64,000 nucleotides of DNA from Conus ventricosus (taxonomy: Eukaryota; Mollusca; Gastropoda; Neogastropoda; Conidae), in the NCBI GenBank assembly GCA_018398815.1, contig CM031595.1, forward strand, positions 134,107,504-134,171,503, given 5' to 3'. The notes under the pieces were generated by a model, which saw only the letters and a list, made by a program, of their open reading frames with translations, did no database searches and was not told the DNA's origin. How positions within the stretch are numbered: position 1 is the stretch's first letter; each line of letters starts with the position of its first letter. This document shows positions 11,495 through 22,550 of this stretch, piece by piece. A program made the position numbers and the translations under genes.

Positions 11495-13250
11495 GAAGAA
11501 CATGGGAGCGTCAGCCTGGGCCTTAAACATCGTTCAGAATGGGTTTCCGCTCCTTTGGGAAAAAGGAAAGCCGACACTACAAAGAAGCCCTATATCTTTC
11601 CCACGTCCAAAGTCGAGGGAACAACAAGACCTCTTAGACGAGCAAGTAGGGGAAATGATGAAGAAAGGGGCTATAGAAGAGGTGAAGAACATGTCATCAC
11701 CCGCTTCTACAGCAGGCTAATCGCATTCCCAAGCCCTCAGGAGGAACCGTCCCATTCTGGACTTGTCTCCCCTCAACGCCTTCCTCAGGAAGGTGAAATT
11801 CAAGATGGAATCCCCAGACAACATCAGGAGATCCATACAGCCACACGATTGGGCCACTTCATTAGACCTCAGGGATGCCTACTTCCATATAATGGTGGCA
11901 GAAAGGGACAGGAAATGCTGAGATTCGAATGGGGGGGCAAAGGTTACCAGTACCGGGTACTCCCATTCGGATTGGAGCCTATCACCTTTCGTCTTCACCA
12001 AAGTGGTGAAGGAGGTTGTAGCCAATACACACAAACACAAGATCAGGCTACATACCTATTTGGACGACTGGCTACTTCTGGCGGAGAAGGAGACAGAGTG
12101 CCTCAACCAAATGACGTCTTACGCAAGCTTACAGAAGACCTAGGCTTTGTAATCAGGTTGGACAAGTCCGAACTCACTCCCTCCAGGTAAGTTTACATAT
12201 CTGGGGATGGAATTCGACACCAACGCTTACAACGGTCCAACCCAGCAAGGCCAGGGTGGAGGCCCTTCTGGCACAACTAACCAATTTACTACCACTCCAG
12301 TCAGTCTCAGCCAGGAATCTCTTTGCAGTACTAGACAGGATGGAGTCTCTAGCCCCCCTGTTACCATTGGGGAGACTTCACAAGAGGCCCCTGCAACGGA
12401 AGTAGCCAGCCGATTCTCCCCAGGTCAGAGATCGTTGGAACCAGAAAATCAGTATACAACCCTGGTTCAAGGAACAATCCAACAGTGGCTCGACCACGAT
12501 TGGCTGAAGGCATCGTCTCCAATCACTCTGCCTCCGCCTCTGGCAACAGTGTACACAGATGCATCGAGCACGGTTGGGAGGCCACATGAACGAACACACA
12601 GTCAGTGGGACATGGGACAGGAATATGCAGGGCTACCATATCAACAGACTGGAATTAGAGGCGGTAGCCCTATCCCTCCAAGAGCTGCAGGTCTGGATCC
12701 CGCCAGGAGAGATTTAGTCAGGTCAGACAACAACACAGTGGTGTCTCTCAAAACAAACAGGGAGGCACTCATGCCCCCAATCTCTCAATCAGAGCGGAAC
12801 AGTTTGTTACTGTGGACGCATGCCAAGGGGTGGAATCTGTCGGCGAAACACATAGCCGGCAGTGGCAAACATAATGGCGGACCTCTGAGCCGCCCGACAA
12901 GATCATCCCTACAGAGTGGACTATAGTCAAGGAGAAACTACAGGTGGTTTGGGAAAAGTGGGCAGACCACATGTAGACCTCTTTGCGACGAAATTCAATG
13001 CGAGGCTCCCCACCTACATCTCGCCAGTCCCAGACCCACAGGCATGGAAAGTGGACGCGATGGAGTGCAACTGGAAGGGCCTGTTAGCTTACGCTTACCC
13101 GCCCCTGAATCTCATCCCCCAAGTGATAGAGAAAGCAAAGAGGGAGGGAGCAAACCTCATCTTGGTAACCCCCTTCTGGCCGACAAAAGAGTGGTTCCCC
13201 ACGCTACTCAAGGCTTGTCACGAACAACCAATGGACCTGAGACTACAAAA
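11495..13250 (+). pseudogene. DIRS reverse transcriptase-RNase H remnant
   Basis: Read across several frameshifts. The RT fingers lie near 11500-11720 and a SLDLRDAYFHI-type palm block near 11860. The catalytic box TYLDDWLL is at about 12049-12075 with both aspartates intact. The RNase H part begins with VYTDAS at about 12550 and includes RSDNNTVVSL near 12720 and HIAGS near 12855. A downstream block rich in LFATKFNARLP and DAMECNWKGL (12960-13210) is characteristic of the DIRS RT-RNase H C-terminus. At least four frame changes show decay. I do not recognise the methyltransferase domain seen in some DIRS elements. Confidence 0.88.
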
Positions 13251-13315
13251 CAAGCACATCAGGCAACCAAGGTCGGGGATAACGCACGCAACGCAGCAAC
13301 ACTCAACTTGCACGC

Positions 13316-14361
13316 ATGGAAATTATGCGCAAGTACTTGCTCAAAAGGAGACTGGGGAAAGGCGCTATCAAGCTGATAGAAGCTAGTCAAAGACCCTCAA
13401 CCAGGAGAGTCTACCACCACCATTGGAAGACTGGAGAAAATGGTGCATTAGAAACAAGGTCAGAGACCCTCTCAAACCATTACAACGCCACATTGTCAAC
13501 CATTTGGCAGAAATTTTCCACTCAAGAAACCTTTCGGCAGTCTCTCTCAAAACTAGAAGAGCAGCCATTGCCTCGGTTTTAAGAGCAGCGTCAACAAAGG
13601 ACGTGACGCAAGACAAAGCAGTGACAGATCTTATCAGGGGAGCGCGGAGAACCTAACCAAAAAGTCACCAAGTTCTTACCCCAATGGGACTTAGCATGGT
13701 TCTGAACTACCTCAAGGGAAAGAAATTCAAGATAATAAACTACTTCCTCTCAAGGAGCTCACATATAAAACGGCATTTCTGGTGGCACTGGCGACGGCAG
13801 AAGAGTGTCTGAAATCACTAACCTGTCATGGCCTTAAGAACGGGGTGGCACATGCAACTAATGGCTCAATCAGCGTCCAGTTCTTGCCAGAGTTTTTTGG
13901 CCAAAAACAGAATACCAGAGGACCTTCCCGCCTACCATCCAGATTAAACCTCTCTCAAGGGACATAGATCCGGAAGGGTTGGATGTGGCGTTTGTGCCCA
14001 GTGAAAGCGCTCAAAGAATACAGAGCTAGATCAAGCAAATTTCGATCGGTTTCACAAAGGCACTGTTTCTCTCGATCAACACCTCTTACACATCGATATC
14101 TCCAGAGCAACGGTCTCCAATGGTTAAAGACTACAATCAAACAAGCGTATGTAGCTCTCAACCTGGAGGATGGGTCAAAATCTCGTGCGAGTCAGAAAAC
14201 CTGAAGGCTAGAGCACATGAGATAAGAGCCTGGGCGACAACTATGGCATCGACCACAACATCTCTGGCACACGTCATGCAAGCGGCGTATTGGCAATCAC
14301 CTTCATCTTCGTAAGACACTACCTGAGGATATCGCCCAGAGGTCTGAAGATGGCAAGCTGA
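13316..14361 (+). pseudogene. DIRS tyrosine recombinase remnant
   Basis: The N-terminal helical core-binding region is read at 13423-13656 (DWRKWCIRNKVRDPL, then TRRAAIASVLRAAS). The catalytic part is read with frame changes near 13780-14361. The C-terminal box HEIRAWATTMAS (14216-14251) holds the conserved H-x-x-R. A Trp-containing AAYWQSPSSS block (14283-14312) and, after a further frame change, FVRHYLR (about 14310-14330) supply the expected nucleophilic tyrosine region. In DIRS elements this enzyme, rather than an integrase, inserts the circular DNA copy. The several frameshifts make this copy inactive. Confidence 0.88.
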
Positions 14362-14565
14362 GACTACCTGCAATGGTTGCGCCCAAGCAGCAGTCCCGGC
14401 GAGACACTAAAGAAGGGCAGAATGCAGGGGAACTAGGGTAAGTCACAAATGTTTGTTATTGAGTGTACCTTACCCCAAACTCCTGTTTGGAAGTATAACT
14501 GGAAGTTCAGCAATGTTTATTGATTCAATTAGACAACACAGTCCCCCCTTTCCTTGCTGATAGTC

Positions 14566-14650
14566 AGCAATATTAATGAGATGGTTGTATGAAATATAAA
14601 TGAGGTTTTAACTAAACCTAGTTTATATTAAATACTTACCATCTCATTAA
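14566..14650. repeat. DIRS internal complementary region
   Basis: Its first half is the reverse complement of the left extremity (8320 onward). Its second half, from ATGAGGTTTTAACTAAACC, is the reverse complement of the right extremity (ending 14914). In DIRS1-type elements this region is thought to template completion and joining of the ends into a circle. Confidence 0.92.
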
Positions 14651-14727
14651 ACCGTTAAACCCTCCCAGGCCGTCCCCGCACTGTTGTTCCGTAATAGCAG
14701 GGAGGTATCCTTAAGACAGATAGCCTG

Positions 14728-14876
14728 GAAAATAAAAGTGACGCTAGAACGGAACACCGGAAGAGGAAGTGCGCAGGAGAGGGGACTGGGGTTGTCTTTT
14801 TATAAGAATCGATACAAATCGATAGTCGACCATCGCGACTTCGTCCGAAGATCTAAGCAATATTTAATGAGATGGT
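14728..14876 (-). repeat. DIRS right inverted terminal repeat
   Basis: Reverse complement of 8334-8481. A unique right extension (14877-14914) follows, which pairs with the second half of the internal complementary region. Confidence 0.95.
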
Positions 14877-15091
14877 AAGTATTTAATAAAACTAGGTTTA
14901 GTTAAAAACCTCATATTTTTGCTATTTTAGTTGGGAAACCACGCACGTTTCAGCAACTTATTATATATGTGGCAAAAATTCAGGATTTCCTCTACAAGAA
15001 TACCTAAACAAGAATGTGTGACGTTGAATGGTTACTCCTGTCCGTGCTGCAGAAAGTGTGACCCCCATTTGGTTTTGAACTAGCTGTAGCA

Positions 15092-15238
15092 ATGGCAAAC
15101 AACGACCCAGTTGCAAACCCAGTGGTGCGAGTCAAACAAAAGAGAACTCTCTCAGGCCCTTGAAGCTGCCAGTCTTATCTTGCAAGGGATGATTCTGACA
15201 TTGAATCAGTAGATTCATTAATTGGGTGGGAAAGTGAC
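15092..15238 (+). pseudogene. piggyBac-like transposase, N-terminal part before LTR insertion
   Basis: ATG at 15092 opens a short frame. A second frame gives LSQALEAASLILQ, then after a frameshift RDDSDIESVDSLIGWESD, which runs into the insertion point. An acidic N-terminus after a short helical segment is usual in piggyBac-derived proteins. The last codon before the LTR is GAC, the end of the target duplication. Confidence 0.55.
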
Positions 15239-16812
15239 TGTCAACCTCGGTGATGTCGATGGAGGAAGGACTAGCGCACAGCCCAAACACACTCACAGCT
15301 TGCTTACAATCTCATTCATATATCATGCATTCGTCACATCAAACCACTAGTGAAGTCCTATAACTTTACTACACATGATCATAGAACGAGACATCAATGC
15401 ATATGGAATCAAATGAAATAAAACATTCTCTCCTTCCTGAACTTCACAAAATCATTTATCTAAAACATCATTAACTAACCCGGTATAAATAGATTTCTAC
15501 TTTACCTGGCCAGGTGATCCTAACTATTCACGAATCACTGTCTTTTCTTTCCTTTTTTTTTCTTTTCACTGTCACTTTCACAACATGACACAACTGCTGG
15601 CACCGGTCAAGTTAGACTGCTGGCATCGGTCAGGCTGGACTGCTGGCACTGGTCAGGTCAGACCGCTGCGTTGGTCAGGTTGGACTGCCGATGAAAGTGG
15701 CGCTGGCCAAGTATGAGGTCGAACCCCCGGTTTAGATGGAACAGTGACTATCAACATCGATCTGTTCTCCTTTCTTCTTCCTGCATTAACGCATTGCACT
15801 CTCTCTCTCTCTCCTAGTCTGCTCTATTAAATGGACATGGTTGCTTTTCTTTTCCTTTCTTTCTTCTTTTCTCTTCATTAGTTAGCAACTCTCTCTTTCC
15901 ACATCTCTCTTTAGTCCTCCCTTTGCAGACTATATCTGGTGCTAATGCTCAAACTTCACTCCTCTCATCTCTCTGCCTTTCTCCTGCAGAGACTACACCC
16001 CAGAACCTCTCTCTCTCTGTTCGTTTCTCCCCCTCGTTCTTCTCTTCATCTCTCTGCCTTTTTCTTGCAGAGACTTACACCCAGAACCTCCTCATCTCTC
16101 TCTCCCTGTTCTGTCTTCCTCCTCCTCTCTTCATCTCTCTGCCTTTTTCTCTCGTGCAGAGACTACACCCAGAACCCCCTCATCTCTCTCTCCCTGTTCG
16201 TTCTCATCTCCCTGCCTTCCTGTAGCGAGAGCCTACTCCCCGAACTTCTTCCTCTCTCTCTCTGTCTGTTCGTTTCCTTCATTCTCCCTCTCTCTCACTC
16301 ACGCATTACTTTATGCCCTCACTCCGTGTCCAAGGGCCAGTACCATTGGTCAGTATTTTTACCGCCTGATACCCGAAGTTATCTCCCTCTAATTCCATTG
16401 GATATTCAAATCATGACAGTCACGCCTACACGCCTTACTCTCTGTGGTGGTCAATTGGTCATTTAATTGATTAGCTAGATTTCACCCCCCACCACGCACT
16501 ACCTTCCCCCCTTTCCTACTTAACTGGCGCCGTGTGCTTAACGTGTGGGCACTGGTCAGTGTAAAATTGGCTAGATGAGTCCGGCCCAGGCACTGAGATG
16601 CGTCCGGCGCAGACATCGAGGCGTCGGTCAAACGCTTAGTCTGTCTGGGTGGACTGTACCGTCTCCGTGAAGCCTCTCCGCTAAGCTTAATTGGCTGGAC
16701 CCGACCCATGGGCCCGTCTATCTGGTGCCTAGAATGTTTGAGTTGAAGCTTATGTCCGAACAAATTGGCTGGCGACTCCACGAGTTGGGTTGTTTCATTT
16801 TTGTCCGTGACA
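15239..16812 (-). repeat. LTR (3' LTR of the minus-strand element)
   Basis: 1574 bp, matching 20218-21799 along its length with scattered small indels. The close match implies a fairly recent insertion. Confidence 0.95.
15948..16260. repeat. CT-rich minisatellite inside the LTR
   Basis: About four units of 70-80 bp share TCTCTCTGCCTTT and GCAGAGACTACACCC. The same array occurs in the other LTR at about 20940-21240. Ser/Leu-rich open frames here are by-products of the repeat. Confidence 0.85.
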
Positions 16813-17369
16813 ATTTCCCCCTTGCAAAAGACCATGCTCCGCATTGTCTCAAAACAACGGACAAAAAGGACAACAACCGAATTTGCTGACACACAGCTAC
16901 ACGTGCAAAGTTTGAAAAATACTTACACCAACCGGTTTACAAATTATAAAATATATCATTAGTGAATACCACTCAATGAGTTATAATGACGTGCGCTCTG
17001 CGTTATTTCGACTCATTTTTATAACACCTCTGTGCGCACTTATGCCATTCCCCTACCTGCGGATTTGCCATCTCTCCTTTTCACAATTCTTATGAAAAGC
17101 ACAATATAATATGATCACGATCCATGACACTTCACTGAGGAATCTCCATCCTCACTTATTGCAAATAATGCATCACTACACAAGCGACTGTATGCTCCAA
17201 GCATAACTACATCACATGAACAAGTCTCACAAAGAAAACATAACAAGTCTCACACAAAAATATGAACCATAGCCAACTGGAATGAACCCATATCCAATCA
17301 ACATAACTGTAATCAACACATATTATCAACAAAGCACCCCGGATATGACTGACTTCCTCTGAGTTGCAG

Positions 17370-18010
17370 CTTGCTAGACTACGCGACTTAAATAGTCAGC
17401 TCCGACATTCTGTCGACCTGGATGTACTGCACTCGATACCTGTAGGGCTGCAGTGCCATTGCCCAACGCAGAACTCTGCTGTTTTCAACTGCGCCTCCTG
17501 CAGGAATTTGAGTGGTTGATGATCAGTCTCTATCACGAACTCTTTCCCATACAAGTATTGTGGAATTTCTGCACGGCCCACACAACAGCTAAACACTCCT
17601 TCTCTACCGTTGCGTACCCTTCTTCACACTTTGTCAACTTCCTGCTAGCATACCTCACAGGAACTCGACCCCTTCATGCTCCTGCAACAATACCGCACCT
17701 ATCCCACCGCCTGATGCATCTGTCCGCAACAAAAATGGTTTGGACATATCTGGTAGCTTCAAGATGGGACGGGAACCTAGTCTTTCCAGCACCGTCTGCA
17801 GGCTTGCTCTGCAGCGTCCTGACCACTCGACCACTGCCGTTTCCCTGCCTTGACCAAATCACTGAGAGACTCGTGATTGCTGCGAAATTTGGTACAAACT
17901 CCCTATAGAAGCCAATAAAACCTAGCAGACTCCTGACTTCTGTTTTGGTCTTTGGTCTCTCTGAATTCATCATCTCTCCACCTTTCCTCTTTCTGGCTGC
18001 TTTGTGTCGC
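17370..18010 (-). pseudogene. RT thumb and RNase H remnant
   Basis: On the minus strand, FLGFVVGG (about 18018-18000, frameshifted) is followed by TKTEVRSLLGFIGFYREFVP (17955 downward), the Gypsy connection between RT and RNase H. After frameshifts, [20 protein letters not shown] (near 17560) is the RNase H block with its aspartate, and the tail with NVGADYLSR ends near 17380. RT fingers and palm, including the catalytic aspartates, are absent. The 3' LTR begins about 560 bp further on. Confidence 0.85.
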
Positions 18011-18127
18011 CTCCGACAACAAAACCTAGGAACTCCAACTGTCTAGCCCTTCATACAGTGACACATCCCTGTATGACTCTTCTGAAACTTAGGCAACAAA
18101 ATCTCCCCTTCTTCTGCTGGGTCTCTT

Positions 18128-18478
18128 TCACCTCATCAATGATGCTGCTGCACCTATGGGCTGAGTCTCACGCTGAATATATCCGCGGAGAAAATTCGCA
18201 TGGAAAAGTTTTAGTTTCCCATTCACATCAATTCGGTAATCCCGACCGACCTTTTCAGTGATGGTGAATGGTCCTTTCCAATGCATCAGCAGCTTGTTGT
18301 GACCCGTGGGAAGCAGTACCAGGACTTGATCTCCCGCCTTGAGGAATTGCTTCCTCACCTTCCTGTCATATTGCTTCTTCTGGACGACCCTAGCCTCCTG
18401 CAAACTCTCCCTTGCGACCTTACATGTCTCATACCTGTGCCCACCTTTGAACAGGGCGAGATTGGGCCAATCAATCAA
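18128..18478 (-). pseudogene. Integrase C-terminal domain remnant
   Basis: 117 codons are open on the minus strand. Blocks KKQYDRKVRKQFLKAGDQVL and HWKGPFTITEKVGRDYRI are typical of the Gypsy integrase tail: a basic helix, then the strand containing GPF/Y. It ends near LRGYIQRE. Immediately downstream on the minus strand come a linker and then RT, not an LTR, which fixes the unusual order. Confidence 0.85.
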
Positions 18479-18535
18479 CAGCCCTCTCCTGAACGGTGTG
18501 TCAATTAAAGGGATGTTTAAGAGGCACCTTCCTCT

Positions 18536-18790
18536 TCACCCCTCTTGTGGCTGACCTTTGACACACGTCACATGACATGCAGAAACGCTTGATGTCTGCC
18601 ATTGCTCCCGGCCAATGAAAGTCATCAAGATTCGGTCAGCTGTTTTGCTGGTGCCGAGATGACCCGCCATGACGACTCGTGACCCACTGACATGACAGTG
18701 TCCACGATAACCTGCTGGTACCTCTAACTGAGTGGTCACCTTACCTGTCTTCCCCTTGGTGAACACTCGTACAACACCCGCCTTTCACAA
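18536..18790 (-). pseudogene. Integrase zinc-binding (H2C2) domain remnant
   Basis: The minus-strand frame reads VMAGHLGTSKTADRIL and then a block ending SACHVTCVKGQ, the H-C-C end of the integrase N-terminal zinc-binding domain. The catalytic core with its D-D-E residues should follow, but only about 60 bp separate this from the integrase C-terminus, so the core has been deleted. Confidence 0.75.
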
Positions 18791-19293
18791 GAAATTCTGT
18801 CTCACCTCCTCTAACCTCCTGTTTCTCTCCACCTCTTGCCAACTCCCAAGACTTCACGAGCGAAGGTCTTGTTCCTGCACTGCCCTAAACTCATCAGGCG
18901 ACACATCTATGCCTGACTTCCTTGCTGGAACGACTAACGGTTTTATCAACCTTTTCCTCCTTCTTGCTCCGTGTTTGAACTGCTGCCCCTGTGGCAGTCA
19001 AAAACTCAGGATCCCCTGGATCCCTTGCACCTGGAATATTTCCAATGATCAAATCATGAAGGGGTTTCTCCACACCAACGCAACAACTCGCCTGAAAGTA
19101 AGGGTACTATTTCTATCTTAGCAACTGGAAACTCCCTCACAGTGCCATCGATTAGAGTACAGGTCTGGATTTGCCCTGTCAAATCCCCTTTCTCGACCAC
19201 GTTGTTCTAACTACACCACATGAACAACCAGTGTCTCGTAACACTTTCACCCTCGCTGGCCAATCCACCCTTCTTCCCCTGGTAACGAACCAC

Positions 19294-19860
19294 TCAGCCT
19301 AGGCCCTCCATCCCTGACACGACGCTGTCCAGTGCTAGCCATAGGCTGCACTCCACCCTCTTCAGACTGAACCCCCTTTGGTTCCACTGCAGGTCTTTCC
19401 CCTGGCGACCCTTATCGACTTCTTGCAAGGCTGCTGCCTTCGGGAACCTCATGCGACAATCCCTCGCCACATGTCCCTTCCTGTACAAATGAAACACCTA
19501 ATTCCCTTTGCCCTTCCTTCTGCCCCACCACTGGGTTTGCAGACTTTGCAGAAAACTCCCCTGGTCTCCTTGCACTCTTCTCACCTGTGCCAAGCACCTG
19601 TTTCCCGCACCTTAGTGCCCAAACGGCCTCTCTATACACCTCTGCGAACTTAAACAACACCCCTGCTGTCTCTGGCTGTCTCTTTTTTCAAATGTATGGT
19701 TAAACTCAGGGCCGCAACCTGAAAAAAATCTGTTCCTTCATAACCAGCTCTTTCAATTCAGCGAACTCCTCTTCGTACCACCAACTCTAATTGTTGTTCA
19801 ATAGGGTGTTCTTTTCTTCCGCCATTATATCTCTTTTTTTTTTTCTGAACAAGATTTTAT
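19294..19860 (-). pseudogene. gag zinc-knuckle remnant of the Gmr1-like element
   Basis: Minus-strand frame 19497-19294 contains FHLYRKGHVARDCRM, a C-C-H-C nucleocapsid knuckle in which one early cysteine is not in frame or is mutated (FHLY where FHCY is expected). The region upstream to 19860 has frameshifted, charged sequence expected for gag. Gag would package the RNA into particles; this copy is degraded. I do not recognise a protease between gag and integrase. Confidence 0.65.
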
Positions 19861-20217
19861 TACTACGACCAGCCAAACTGGGGGTTTCCGACACGAGTGA
19901 CGAATAGCACAATCCAAAGAATGATAATATTAGCTTGGGACAACGTATTAGTTTTTAAGACGCCCAGCCCTGCCCCAACAAATGAAGCGAATTATAGCAA
20001 TCTGTGCGAAATGAGAAACTCTGGGGCTGAAATGCCAAGCCTAGTATTAACTATCTTGGGAACAATGCCAACCCTAGTATTTAACTATCTTGGAACATAC
20101 AGTAAAGACAACCCCTTGTCTTAGATTACAATACTTGAACCCCCACCCAGCTTCCTCTCTGAGAAGTTGAACAATTATAATAAATGGGCCAAATATCCTG
20201 CGGGCCCGCCAATAAAT

Positions 20218-21799
20218 TGTCAACCCGGGTGATGTCGATGGAGGAAGGACTAGCGCACAGCCAAACACCTCAAAAGCTTGCTTACAATCTCATTCATATA
20301 AACATGCATTCGTCACATCAAACCACTAGTGAAGTCTAAAAACTTTACTACACATGATCATAGAACAGACTCAATGCATATGGAATCAAATGAAATAAAA
20401 ACATTCTCTCCTTCCTGAACTTCACAAAATCATTTATCTAAAACATCATTAACTAACCCGGAAAAATAGATTTCCCACTTTTCCTGGCCAGGTGATCCTA
20501 ACTTTTTCACGAATCACTGTCTTTTTCTTTTCCTTTTTTTTTTCTTTTACTGTCACTTTTACAACATGACACAACTGCTGGGACCGTCAAGTTAGACTGC
20601 TGGCATCGGTCAGGCTGGACTGCTGGCACTGGTCAGGTCAGACCGCTGGCGTTGGTCAGGTTGGACTGCCGATGAAAGTGGCGCTGGCCAAGTATGAGGT
20701 CGAACCCCCGGTTTAGATGGAACAGTGACTATCAACATCGATCTGTTCTCCTTTCTTTCTTCCTGCATTAACGCATTGCACTCTCTCTCTCTCTCCTAGT
20801 CTGCTCTATTAAATGGACATGGTTGCTTTTCTTTTCCTTTTCTTTTCTTTCTTTTTCTCTTCATTAGTTAGCAACTCTCTCTTTCCACATCTCTCTTTAG
20901 TCCTCCCTTTGCAGACTATATCTGGTGCTAATGCTCAAACTTCACTCCTCTCATCTCTCTGCCTTTCTCCTGCAGAGACTACACCCCAGAACCTCTCTCT
21001 CTCTGTTCGTTCTCCCCCTCGTTCTCTCTTCATCTCTCTGCCTTTTTCTTGCAGAGACTTACACCCAGAACCTCCTCATCTCTCTCTCCCTGTTCTGTCT
21101 TCCTCCTCCTCTCTTCATCTCTCTGCCTTTTTCTCTCGTGCAGAGACTACACCCAGAACCCCCTCATCTCTCTCTCCTGTTCGTTCTCATCTCCCTGCCT
21201 TCCTGTAGGCGAGAGCCTACTCCCCGAACTTCTTCCTCTCTCTCTCTGTCTGTTCGTTTTCTTCATTCTCCCCTCTCTCTCACTCACGCATTACTTTATG
21301 CCCTCACTCCGTGTCCAAGGGCCAGTACCATTGGTCAGTATTTTTACCGCCTGATACCCGAAGTTATCTCCCTCTAATTCCATTGGATATTCAAATCATG
21401 ACAGTCACGCCTACACGCCTTACTCTCTGTGGTGGTCAATTGGTCATTTAATTGATTAGCTAGATTTCACCCCCCACCACGCACTACCTTCCCCCCTTTC
21501 CTACTTAACTGGCGCCGTGTGGCTTAACGTGTGGGCACTGGTCAGTGTAAAATTGGCTAGATGAGTCCGGCCCAGGCACTGAGATGCGTCCCGGGCAGAC
21601 ATCGAGGCGTCGGTCAAACGGCTTAGTCTGTCTGGGTGGACCGTACCGTCTCCGTGAAGCCTCTCCGCTAAGCTTAATTGGCTGGACCCGACCCATGGGC
21701 CCGTCTATCTGGCGCCTAGAATGTTTGAGTTGAAGCTTATGTCCGAACAAATTGGCTGGCGACTCCACGAGTTGGGTTGTTTCATTTTTGTCCGTGACA
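20218..21799 (-). repeat. LTR (5' LTR of the minus-strand element)
   Basis: 1582 bp partner of 15239-16812. Its right end abuts the second GTGAC target duplication. Confidence 0.95.
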
Positions 21800-22315
21800 G
21801 TGACAGTGATGTGCTGCATGGAGGAGATATTTCCACTTTGCTTGCACAAGTTGGTGTTGACAGTGGAGTGAGTGCGAACGAGCCATTCAGCCACAACGTC
21901 ACTCCATCAGCTGATGACAGTCAGTCGTCTGAGACTGTTGAGCGTGATGATGAGTCTCATGGCGAGGAGGAGGAAAAAGAATGGATTGAGACGAGGCCAG
22001 TATTGGGAACTTCAAAAACGCTCACAGCAAGTTACTGCGACTCGTGGCTAGAGAGGGAGAGGAAGGGGGTGGGGCAGAGGGCGTGGCACTGCACCTGGAT
22101 CTGTGAGAACTACTCGTTTTCCTGGAAACTTTTCAACCCAAATCATTATCGACCAGCCACACTGCCATTTTCTGGCAATGCAGGAATGAAAGTACCGACA
22201 GGGAAGAGTTTTAGTCCTGTGGTGTATTCCAGACTGGTTTTTTTTTACACAAGACATAGTGAATCTGTTGAGCAGACATATTGTTGCTAAACAAACACTG
22301 GCTGAAGTTGTGTGT
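21800..22315 (+). pseudogene. piggyBac-like transposase, continuation after LTR insertion
   Basis: Begins with the second GTGAC and continues the frame left at 15238. It encodes an acidic, Ser/Glu-rich stretch (SADDSQSSETVERDDES, EEEEKEWIE), then NHYRPATLPFSGNAGMK and, after a one-base shift in the T run at 22240-22247, FFTQDIVNLLSRHIVAKQT. The last two blocks resemble the start of the piggyBac DDE domain (PF13843). The catalytic aspartates are absent: the sequence ends at the G tract, so this is a truncated N-terminus. No function is expected. Confidence 0.6.
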
Positions 22316-22321
22316 GTGGGT

Positions 22322-22359
<38 letters not shown>

Positions 22360-22500
22360 CGCTCATTTATAACTATGCAATGCATGATCAGAAGAAAACG
22401 TGCTGAGGAGTATGACAGTGTGCAATGGTAGAATACATGTAGGTGAATTAAAGTTTTGTTTTTGATGATTCCATGAAATGAAAAGACAGAGAGAGAGTGT

Positions 22501-22548
<48 letters not shown>
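22316..22548. repeat. Poly-G tract and (TG)n array
   Basis: About 38 G from 22322 to 22359, then non-repetitive DNA, then TG from 22502 to 22548. The G run marks the broken end of the piggyBac-like remnant and may be mis-sized in the assembly. Confidence 0.9.

Positions 22549-22550
<2 letters not shown>

Larger units (their letters stand above)
8320..14914 (+). mobile_element. DIRS-like tyrosine-recombinase retrotransposon
   Basis: About 6.6 kb. It has inverted terminal repeats (8334-8481 and 14728-14876), non-identical outer ends, and an internal complementary region (14566-14650) matching both extremities. Coding remnants are ordered gag-like, RT-RNase H, tyrosine recombinase. This is the DIRS1 plan rather than the split direct repeats of PAT or Ngaro. 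No target-site duplication is seen, as expected for recombinase-mediated insertion. The left end (TTATATTTC at 8320) and right end (CCTCAT ending 14914) are deduced from where the internal complementary region switches partner. Confidence 0.92.
15239..21799 (-). mobile_element. LTR retrotransposon, Gypsy-like domains with INT before RT (Gmr1-like order)
   Basis: Two near-identical direct LTRs (15239-16812 and 20218-21799), both TG...CA, are flanked by GTGAC at 15234-15238 and 21800-21804. Coding is on the minus strand: gag zinc knuckle, integrase zinc-binding part, integrase C-terminus, RT thumb, RNase H. A purine tract (16813-16824 on the plus map) adjoins the 3' LTR. A candidate primer site TGGCGGGCCCGCAGG begins six bases from the 5' LTR (20211 down to 20197). 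The integrase core and the RT fingers and palm are missing, so the copy is non-autonomous. Gypsy-type sequences with integrase upstream of RT are the hallmark of the Gmr1 group. Confidence 0.88.
8233..22315 (+). mobile_element. piggyBac-like element, copy 1, split by two retroelements
   Basis: It starts with TTAA (8233-8236) followed by CCCCTTGAGTG, a piggyBac-style terminus. After the DIRS element is removed, sequence resumes at 14915. An N-terminal transposase-like reading frame starts near 15092, is cut by an LTR element at 15239, and resumes exactly in frame at 21800. The 3' part carries a conserved piggyBac-type FSGN-to-FFT stretch and stops at a frameshift in a T run. No right terminus is found: the element seems to end at the G tract at 22321. 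Host-element identity is moderately sure; the disruption is directly visible. Confidence 0.65.

Noticed and set aside
15923..16466. Ser/Leu/Pro-rich open frames in the LTR (also 20813-21377)
   Set aside because: Produced by a CT-rich minisatellite; they occur on the plus strand while the element is coded on the minus strand.
15239..21799. Endogenous retrovirus with an envelope gene
   Set aside because: No envelope-like frame lies between RNase H and the 3' LTR; the roughly 560-bp gap is non-coding.
22321..22360. Poly-G as a quadruplex regulatory element
   Set aside because: It coincides with a broken transposon end and homopolymers of this size are often assembly or sequencing artefacts; no gene depends on it.
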